From DATAFT01 sp035544635 (GTDB lineage: Bacteria; Acidobacteriota; Thermoanaerobaculia; Multivoradales; Multivoraceae), in assembly GCA_035544635.1 (NCBI GenBank), contig DATKDQ010000226.1:1-13445 (forward strand): DNA of 13,445 nt, read 5' to 3'. Made by a program: the position numbers and the translations under genes. The notes beneath the pieces were generated by a model that was not told the DNA's origin, did no database searches, and saw nothing but the letters and a program-made list of their open reading frames with translations. Of this stretch, positions 1 through 7,875 are shown one piece after another. Positions within the stretch are counted from its first letter, which is position 1, and every line of letters begins with the position of its first letter.

Positions 1-265
1 ATCGTGTACGTCTCGCCGTTGAGCTCGACCCGCCGTCGCGACCGGTGCGCGGAGGAGGTAGCGCGCCAACCGCTCGATGCCCACAACAGGCGCTCGGCCG
101 CAGCCGGATCCACGAACGGCAGGGGCGTCCAGCGGCCGTCCCGGTCCCAACCCCCGCGCGAGGCGATGGCTTGCACGTGGGGGTGCCAGGCCAACGTGTC
201 GCCGACGGGCGTGACCCGGTGCCGGTGCTCGCCTGGGGCCCCGGCATCGCGCCGGACGCCACCGC
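1..265 (-). pseudogene. IS91-family transposase fragment, internally deleted
   Basis: Read on the minus strand, about 265 to 90 translates to a stretch containing GDTLAWHPHVQAIASRGGW and then WTPLPFVDPAAAERL. This matches the middle of IS91-type (Y2/HUH) transposases, where the His-x-His pair (here H-P-H) belongs to the metal-binding HUH core. The reading then breaks: near 82-92 it jumps, in another frame, to GIERLARYLLRAPV, a motif that normally lies about 40 residues further on. The segment between these two motifs is therefore missing and the frame is lost. The fragment continues off the left edge of the window. It shares a 19-base identical stretch with the second remnant (112-130 and 3807-3825). 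Family assignment is from remembered motifs. The upper boundary near 265 is approximate; 266-355 shows nothing recognisable. Confidence 0.7.
112..130. repeat. 19-base direct repeat, copy 1
   Basis: The 19 bases at 112-130 occur identically at 3807-3825 in the same orientation. Both copies encode the same transposase segment (TPLPFVD on the minus strand). The repeat comes from two related IS91-type remnants that flank the protease operon; it is not a designed site. Confidence 0.8.
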
Positions 266-355
266 CGAGCCCTCCGAGCGCGCCGCCGCCGGCGGCGCTC
301 GGCCGCTTCCCGCTGCAGCTCCTGCTGGCGCGGCTGTTCGAGCCGGAGGGGGGCT

Positions 356-1810
356 CTAGCTGAGGGGAAAGGTGGCCAGGTGCGTCGTGACGACGAGGCG
401 AGCCCAATCGCGGACCTCGCTCATCGGCGGGCACGGCACCGAGCTGGCGTTCCTCAGGCACAGCTGCATGCGCAGGTTGTCGAGGTTTCTCGCGACGATG
501 CCGATCGCCGCATGGCCTCGTGCGGCGAGCGTTTCGAAGGCGTACTCCGTCGGGATGTTCCAGGCGTTCCACTGTCCGAACAGGGCCGCTCCCTTGCGAC
601 GAACGAGCAGCCCGTCGTATCGGAATTGAGGCTGCCAGTAGGACCAATTCGGATCCGCCACCCACATCGGGGTGTTGGGCAGGGCCCGATGCTCGAAGAG
701 AGCGGTGGCGCTTTGGACCTCGAGCGACCATCGCTGTTCTTGACCCGCTTGGTCTGCCGCGATCCGACTACCCTGGACGTGCAGCTGCAGCCGGCCTTCC
801 GCCAGGCTCGCCGTGCATCCGTTCGCGCCGCCAGCGAGTCGCATGCTGGCAGGGATCGCCATGGTCGCGCCCGACTCGAGGTGCTGGTAGACATCGACGT
901 CGAAGTGGAGATCGGGGAGGGCAAACGCCGCCGCGAGCTGCTGGAGTCCGACGACGTCGTCGCTCGACGCCGCGATCTCGGCCAGCGGTCGGGTCCTTAG
1001 TCGCTGAAGCTCGAGTTCTCCGCACTGGATCGCGATTCCCAGGGCGGAAGAGAGGTCGACGGCGAACAGCGATTCGACGCGTCCGTCGCGAGCGCCCGGC
1101 GGCATTGCCTCCACCGAGCTCGCTAGCTGTGCCAGGTAGCGGACCGGAATCCCCCAACTGGCACCCGCCAGGCCTGCCTCCAACCCGCCGTCGGCGATGG
1201 CCACCAGCTCGCCCGCCGCGTTCACGACCGGCGCCCCCGACATTCCGGGCAGCAGGTTTCCCTCGAGGTTGATGACGTCGAGCTCCACGTCGGGGTAGCC
1301 GAGCCCCTCGAGCTCCCGGCGCACAGCGGCGGGGATGATGTCGCGGAGACGCCGACCGGCGAAATTCAGCCTGAGCGTCTTCCTGTTCGCGGTCGGGATA
1401 TCGAGGTAGTAGCCGTAGCTGTAGACCTCCTCCTGCTCGCCGGGCGATCGCGCCGCGACTGCCAACGGTGCCCCTGCGGGAGCGTCGTCGACCACCAGCA
1501 GGGCGAGGTCGGCGCGGAGCAGGACCTTGGCGATCCTCGCCGTTCGGGTCGCTCCGGCCGCCTCGAAACGCACCGACACCTGTCGGCATCCCGCGAGGAC
1601 GTGGAGCGACGTGACCACCTGGGAGCTGTTTCCCCAGAGGAAGCCCGTCGCGCTCCGATTCGTCCCGCCGTGGCACTGCTGGGCGTTGACCTTGACCACG
1701 GATCTCGCCACGGCCGAAGCCTCCGCCGCTCGCGCCGGCAGGGCGGGCAGACTGGCCACCGCGAGGCCCAGCAGGAGGGCTCTCCGGAAGCGCTTCGCCC
1801 AGCCGCTCAT
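356..1810 (-). CDS. Secreted trypsin-like serine protease
   Basis: A 484-residue protein starting at ATG 1810, chosen because it begins an N-terminal signal peptide (RR at 9-10, hydrophobic 11-24, likely cut after A-R-A near 28) and overlaps the upstream stop as ATGA. A GAGGCGGC ribosome site lies just before it. Residues about 32-235 form a chymotrypsin-fold (Trypsin_2-like) domain: His70 in TSLHVLAGC, Asp101 in RADLALL, Ser191 in LPGMSGAPV. The triad is complete, so an active protease is expected. Cys46 and Cys75 bracket the histidine and could form a disulfide, fitting an exported protein. Residues about 245-484 are a C-terminal domain I do not recognise; it is rich in W and Y near 390-430 and carries further cysteines. 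The substrate is unknown. Translational coupling to the membrane protein upstream suggests the two act together outside the inner membrane. Degenerate HtrA-like proteases are the main alternative, but no PDZ domain is visible. Confidence 0.88.
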   Translation of the reverse strand: MSGWAKRFRRALLLGLAVASLPALPARAAEASAVARSVVKVNAQQCHGGTNRSATGFLWGNSSQVVTSLHVLAGCRQVSVRFEAAGATRTARIAKVLLRADLALLVVDDAPAGAPLAVAARSPGEQEEVYSYGYYLDIPTANRKTLRLNFAGRRLRDIIPAAVRRELEGLGYPDVELDVINLEGNLLPGMSGAPVVNAAGELVAIADGGLEAGLAGASWGIPVRYLAQLASSVEAMPPGARDGRVESLFAVDLSSALGIAIQCGELELQRLRTRPLAEIAASSDDVVGLQQLAAAFALPDLHFDVDVYQHLESGATMAIPASMRLAGGANGCTASLAEGRLQLHVQGSRIAADQAGQEQRWSLEVQSATALFEHRALPNTPMWVADPNWSYWQPQFRYDGLLVRRKGAALFGQWNAWNIPTEYAFETLAARGHAAIGIVARNLDNLRMQLCLRNASSVPCPPMSEVRDWARLVVTTHLATFPLS

Positions 1811-2439
1811 GCCGCCTCGCACGCGAGGCGCCAGGCCGCCTCGAGGATCTCTCGCCTCTGCTCGGCCGGCACCTCGCCGGTCGCGCGGGCCAGCTCCGCC
1901 CAGCCGCCCTCGGCCAGAGCGAAGGCATTCGCCAACTCCTCGGTGTCCGGATGGTCGCGGGGATCGACTCTGGCGCAATCCTCCGCCGACGCGGAGAAAA
2001 GGGCCGTGCTCGCGCTCCGTGGGCCTGTCTCCTCGGGCGCTTGCGACCAGCCTTCGGGGACGAGCCCGGTTCGTTCGTAGGCGACGATTCCGCGCGCAAT
2101 GCCTGTCGGGTACCCTGCCGCCTCCCATTCGGCGACATCGTCTTCGACGCTCACCGAGAGGCTGTCATGGGTCCGAAGATAGAGACCCGTCACCAGCCCG
2201 ACGACGGCCGCGAACGCGAAGGCGGCGATGCGACCGAGTCGGGCGGAGTCTTGCTTCGAGTCTCCGGCCAGGCCGAAGAACGCGGCGATGACCGCGGTGA
2301 GCGCACCGAGGACGGTGGCGACAACCGGCGACACCGAGAGGCCGAGCAGGGCGCCGACCAATAGGCCGATCCCCCCTCCCGCGAGCCATTCGGCGGCGGA
2401 CTGCCGCCGGGGAGGCGTTGGGGGCTGAGTCTCCGACAT
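1807..2439 (-). CDS. Three-helix membrane protein, partner of protease
   Basis: A 210-residue protein starting at ATG 2439. A GGGAG ribosome site five bases upstream favours this over the in-frame start at 2487. A short Pro/Arg-rich N-terminus is followed by three hydrophobic segments at about 19-34, 38-58 and 71-88. The basic residues before the first helix and between the second and third (K62, R67, R70) predict those parts inside the cell, so the C-terminal about 120 residues (89-210) would lie outside. That tail holds the only two cysteines, C155 and C207, compatible with an extracytoplasmic disulfide. I recognise no family. The stop codon overlaps the start of the serine protease gene (ATGA at 1810-1807), so the two are almost certainly co-translated. 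An anchor, sensor or substrate role for the protease is inference from position and topology only. Confidence 0.8.
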   Translation of the reverse strand: MSETQPPTPPRRQSAAEWLAGGGIGLLVGALLGLSVSPVVATVLGALTAVIAAFFGLAGDSKQDSARLGRIAAFAFAAVVGLVTGLYLRTHDSLSVSVEDDVAEWEAAGYPTGIARGIVAYERTGLVPEGWSQAPEETGPRSASTALFSASAEDCARVDPRDHPDTEELANAFALAEGGWAELARATGEVPAEQRREILEAAWRLACEAA

Positions 2440-2498
2440 GCCGACTCCCTCGAGCACGGCTCCGACGGCCGAGCGTGCTCCGATCACGCGATGGAGGT

Positions 2499-2508
2499 CA
2501 GCCTATCA
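2499..2508 (-). promoter_or_regulatory. Candidate extended -10 promoter of protease operon
   Basis: On the minus strand the sequence reads TGATAGGCTG, which fits an extended -10 element (TGn followed by TAnnnT). It lies about 60 bases upstream of the operon start at 2439. I see no convincing -35 hexamer at 16-18 bases. Nearly the same ten bases, TGCTAGGCTG, occur upstream of the second kinase, which raises the odds that this is a real promoter class in this genome. Confidence 0.35.
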
Positions 2509-2512
2509 GGAG

Positions 2513-3060
2513 TCACTGTTTCACCGCATCGGTGGAAGGTCTGGCATTCGCGCCGGGCAGGTGGACCCGGAAGGTCGAGCCGTGGCCGGGGCGGCTGTCG
2601 ACCTCGACGCGGCCGCCGTGGGCCTGGGCGACGTGCTTGACGATCGCCAGGCCGAGGCCGGTGCCGCCCTCGTCGCGGGAGCGGCTCGACGCGGTGGAAG
2701 CGCTCGAAGATGCGGTCGCGGGCGGCGGCCGGGATGCCGGTGTCGGCGACGGTGAGCGCGACCTCGCCGGCGCCCGCTCCCGCCGCGGCCGGCTCCAGGC
2801 GCACCGTCATCAGGCCGCCGGGGCGGTTGTACTTGATCGCGTTGTCGAGCAGGTTGGCGACCAGGCGCTCGAGGCTGTCAGGGTCGCCGACCAGGGGCGG
2901 CAGGCCGGGCGCCGCTTCGACGGCGACGTCCACCCGCCGCTCGGCGGCCCGCGGCGACACCGTCTCGACCGCGCGCTCGACCAGCCGCAGGGATAGGGAA
3001 TTGCTTTCGCCGTGTTCGCTGAGGCGCGGCGTCCAAGTGCGTCGAGGAGACGCGCGCGAG
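2513..3060 (-). pseudogene. Sensor histidine kinase C-terminal remnant, frameshifted
   Basis: The minus strand encodes the ATPase half of a two-component sensor kinase. The N box is seen as LVANLLDNAIKYN, the G1 box as VADTGIP and the F box as IFERFHRVE. The reading frame then shifts near 2683, and the G2 box GGTGLGLAIVKHVAQAHGG and the C-terminus follow in another frame to the TGA at 2513. Removing one base in GAGCCGCTCC restores a normal family sequence, so this is a single-base insertion (or an assembly error). Upstream of about 3000 the sequence degenerates: the phospho-acceptor His/dimerisation helix and sensor part are not found, and there is no partner response regulator. The gene is dead whether or not the frameshift is real. 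The upstream boundary at 3060 is approximate, and 3060-3168 holds nothing I can identify. Confidence 0.75.
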
Positions 3061-3167
3061 CTCGATTCCGCGACCGCGCGCCTTCTCAGAGTCCCGTGAG
3101 CGTGCGCGGATACCTGGTTGTCCGCCTGAAGCCGCCCACACCGCAACTGAGAGCGGTTTCAGCGGTT

Positions 3168-3840
3168 TCACCGCGATACTCGGGCGCACATCGGCCGGGG
3201 CCGCGTCAATGGGTGAGCGGCGATCACGACGCGAGCGGGCAAGGCGCCGCCATTCCTTGATGGAGGCCCCCTGCCTGAGTGCCCGCGTCTGTTCTCGAGG
3301 TGCGCGAGGATCCTGCGGATGGCGGCGGGGTCGAGGATGAACGCGAGGATGCGCATCCCGCCGCCACACTCTCGGCATAGCAACGGGTCGACCTCGTAGA
3401 CGCGGCGGATGAGCTGGGCCCACAGCTTGCGCAGGCGCCGGCGCTCACCGGCGGCCGGCTCGCGGTCGGCAGCAGTCGAAGGCGCAAGAGCCTGAGGCTC
3501 GCCCTCGGAGGCAGCGCGCTTGGCTCGAGCGACATTGGAGTAGTGGCCATACATAGTAGCGCACCTGGTGCAGCCGGGGCGCCCGCACGTGCTGCAGCAG
3601 ACGGGCAAGGAAGTCACGCGCGTCGAACGTCTCGACCGCCGGCTCGCGTCGCCCCTTGCGCTGATAGAGAACCTCCTCTGTGCCCGGCTCGAACCCGAGA
3701 CGTTCGACCGCGACCGGGGCGCGGAGGCGGTCGGGGGAGCAGACCCTCGGCGCTCAGCAGTCGCAGCACCCGATGACGACCCAGCCGCTCGGCGGCGGCT
3801 GTATCGACGAACGGCAGGGGCGTCCACACCGGAAGAGGCG
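3168..3840 (-). pseudogene. IS91-family transposase remnant, C-terminal part
   Basis: Three minus-strand frames together give the C-terminal half of an IS91-type transposase. From about 3829 it reads WTPLPFVDTAAAERL then RHRVLRLLSAEGLL. Around 3728-3742 a deletion and frame change bring in RAPVAVERLGFEPGTEEVLY and then FDARDFLARLLQHV. At 3548-3555 a tandem CATACATA (a four-base duplication) shifts the frame again, after which YGHYSNVARAKRAA and WAQLIRRVYEVDPLLCRECG continue to the TGA at 3168. The CxxC in LLCRECG is the usual C-terminal metal-binding pair. The N-terminal HUH core is absent above 3840. With these breaks no active transposase can be made. It is related to, but not a simple continuation of, the fragment at 1-265. 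Confidence 0.85.
3807..3825. repeat. 19-base direct repeat, copy 2
   Basis: Second copy of the 19-base identity with 112-130, lying inside the transposase remnant at the codons for TPLPFVD. The identity ends sharply on both sides. Confidence 0.8.
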
Positions 3841-3923
3841 TGACGGGCGGTGGATCGCGTCAGCTTCCGCCCGCCGGGCAAGTCGTGAACCCACGCATCG
3901 TGCCGGGCTGGCGACCGCACTCG

Positions 3924-3929
3924 TATATT
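3924..3929 (+). promoter_or_regulatory. Candidate -10 box of TIR gene
   Basis: TATATT stands out in an otherwise very GC-rich stretch, 35 bases before the preferred TIR start at 3964. A start of transcription near 3936 would leave a short leader containing the AGAGAGGA ribosome site. No clear -35 sequence is visible at the expected distance. Confidence 0.35.
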
Positions 3930-3963
3930 ATTGATGCCCAGTCTCTCAAGAGAGAGGATCGGG

Positions 3964-4449
3964 ATGTCGAACTGGTCGGTCTTCATGTCATACAGCCGTC
4001 ACGATGCTGCCCTTGTTGGCCCCCTGACGCAGCTCCTCCGGATCACGGGCGGTGCCGTGTTCCGCGACCTCGACAGCATTCAGCCGGGGACGAAATGGAG
4101 GGTCGCAATCTCCAGTGCTATCGACTCCTGCGAGACGTTTCTCCTCTTCTGGTGCGCTCACTCCCTGCGATCGCAGGAAATAAGGGCCGAGTACGAGCAG
4201 GCAATCGCGTTGAGCCGGCCCGTGATTCCGGTGCTGCTGGATCGGTCGGAGCTCCCGGAGGAACTGGCGGAATACCAGACCATCGACCTAAGCATTGCGC
4301 TGGGCGACCATCTCACTCCCATGCAGGGCATGAAGGGCCGCGAGGCGGGGTACGTGTTGCGCGAGCCGAGCACATGGGAGATCGAGCAGGCTCAGGAGGA
4401 GTTGGTGAAAGGGCTCGCATCCGTGGTCCGTCGCGAGCCGGACGCCTGA
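3964..4449 (+). CDS. Stand-alone TIR-domain protein
   Basis: A 161-residue protein that is essentially one TIR domain. The start at ATG 3964 is preferred because AGAGAGGA lies five bases upstream; the in-frame TTG 3931 and ATG 3934 have no ribosome site and overlap the AT-rich promoter candidate. Box 1 is VFMSYSRHD (residues 6-14). The BB-loop region is FRDLDSIQPGTKW (33-45). S70-x-x-x-x-x-E76 fits the helix with the catalytic glutamate of NAD-cleaving TIR domains, E76 being the candidate. Box 3-like VIPVLLD follows at 87-93. Bacterial TIR domains of this sort usually degrade NAD+ or make signalling cyclic ADP-ribose variants, often in anti-phage defence. Here no sensor domain is fused and no Thoeris, SIR2, STING, Argonaute or NLR partner is adjacent. 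Neighbours are transposase and hydrolase remnants, so a lost partner or recruitment as a lone effector are both possible. TIR fold is well supported; enzyme activity is inferred. Confidence 0.85.
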   Translation: MSNWSVFMSYSRHDAALVGPLTQLLRITGGAVFRDLDSIQPGTKWRVAISSAIDSCETFLLFWCAHSLRSQEIRAEYEQAIALSRPVIPVLLDRSELPEELAEYQTIDLSIALGDHLTPMQGMKGREAGYVLREPSTWEIEQAQEELVKGLASVVRREPDA

Positions 4450-4854
4450 CACGTGGCTCCGTTTCTTCCCGCCACGGCTCAGCGGGAAACAGCGCCCGGG
4501 CGGAGGCCGAGTCGCCAGCTCAGCTCCAGCCTGTCGCCGATCGCATGGAGAACAGGAGCGCTGTGCCCGCCCTCCGCGAGCACTTCAGCGTCGGCCTTTG
4601 GAACGTCATGCCGCCCGCGTTCTACAGGCCGTTGACGTAGATCCGCTCCGGGTCGTTCGGTAGGTGGCGGCGAGCTCGTCGATGAGGTCCGCGACGGACC
4701 ACACTCCTCATCGACGTCTCCACCGAGGTCCGGAGGCGGCCAATCGGCGGGGCCGAGATCGTGCGGGTCCCCTGAGCATCGGCCTGCCCAGCGCATCGAG
4801 TCGAGGCGCCAGTGAGGCTCGCGGCTCGGCCAGCGAGGAGTACGGCCGACACGG
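4450..4854. other. Gene-poor stretch after TIR gene
   Basis: No intact gene is supported here. The middle (about 4600-4735) carries a minus-strand hydrolase remnant described separately. The rest shows only short frames without family features. The last about 100 bases must hold the promoter of the first kinase; TACAGT at 4858-4863 is a possible -10 box if that kinase starts at the TTG at 4900, but no matching -35 is seen. No terminator with a T-tract follows the TIR stop. Confidence 0.5.
4600..4735 (-). pseudogene. Alpha/beta-hydrolase (PHB depolymerase/LpqC-like) remnant
   Basis: On the minus strand, from about 4715, GDVD then VADLIDELAATY and, after a one-base gap near 4658-4661, NDPERIYVNGL, a stop codon (TAG, 4624-4622) and NAGGM. 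The family of secreted esterases related to PHB depolymerase has DVDDVGF, a helix, NDP-R-IYVTGLSNGG at exactly this spacing. The G-L-S-N-G elbow carries the nucleophile serine. Here that serine codon is replaced by TAG, as expected from TCG to TAG. Upstream and downstream the similarity fades quickly, so only the part around the nucleophile elbow survives. Assignment is from motif memory on a short stretch, hence moderate confidence. The remnant has no role for its neighbours beyond showing that this region is decaying. Confidence 0.5.
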
Positions 4855-7689
<2,835 letters not shown>

Positions 7690-7824
7690 GCGGAGGGTGG
7701 CGCTGGCATCAGGCCGTGCGACGCAGCCCGGCCTGCCGTAGCCCTACCAGCCAACCTCATCGGCGTCCAAAGAGCTTCCGCCTCCAGCGACCGAGCGCCG
7801 TCTCGAGCGGCTTTCGTCAGTGCG

Positions 7825-7834
7825 TGCTAGGCTG
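7825..7834 (+). promoter_or_regulatory. Candidate extended -10 promoter of kinase 2-3 operon
   Basis: TGCTAGGCTG at 7825-7834 fits an extended -10 (TGn-TAnnnT) and lies about 42 bases upstream of the second kinase start, leaving a leader of about 35 bases. It matches, in nine of ten positions, the element upstream of the protease operon on the other strand. No clear -35 hexamer is seen. The rest of the 7690-7875 gap shows no terminator with a T-tract, so read-through from the first kinase is also possible. Confidence 0.35.
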
Positions 7835-7875
7835 CGTCGCCAGACTCCCACCGACCCAGGCCAGCGAGGTGCCCG

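Noticed and set aside
45..359. Plus-strand frame of 104 codons at the left edge
   Set aside because: It is antisense to the IS91-type remnant and is Ala/Pro/Gly-rich with no motif.
2518..3174. GTTTCACCGC repeated at 2518-2527 and 3165-3174, bracketing the histidine kinase stub
   Set aside because: Ten GC-rich bases with one copy in coding sequence; too short to call a target duplication without further support.
3844..3873. CGGGCGG/CCGCCCG inverted repeat before the TIR gene
   Set aside because: Seven bases of pure G/C in GC-rich DNA is likely chance; no T-tract follows and it ends no intact gene.
3840..4640. 266-codon plus-strand frame overlapping the TIR gene
   Set aside because: Runs through the TIR gene in another frame and has no recognisable motif; the TIR frame has clear family boxes.
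4677..4716. 11-base perfect inverted repeat with a small inner hairpin
   Set aside because: It falls within the hydrolase remnant, where codons for V-D and L-I-D happen to be near-complementary. No T-tract or gene boundary suits a terminator.
3840..4854. Possible Thoeris-like system around the TIR gene
   Set aside because: No SIR2/ThsA-like, STING or NLR gene is adjacent; the neighbouring sequences are remnants and a receptor kinase.
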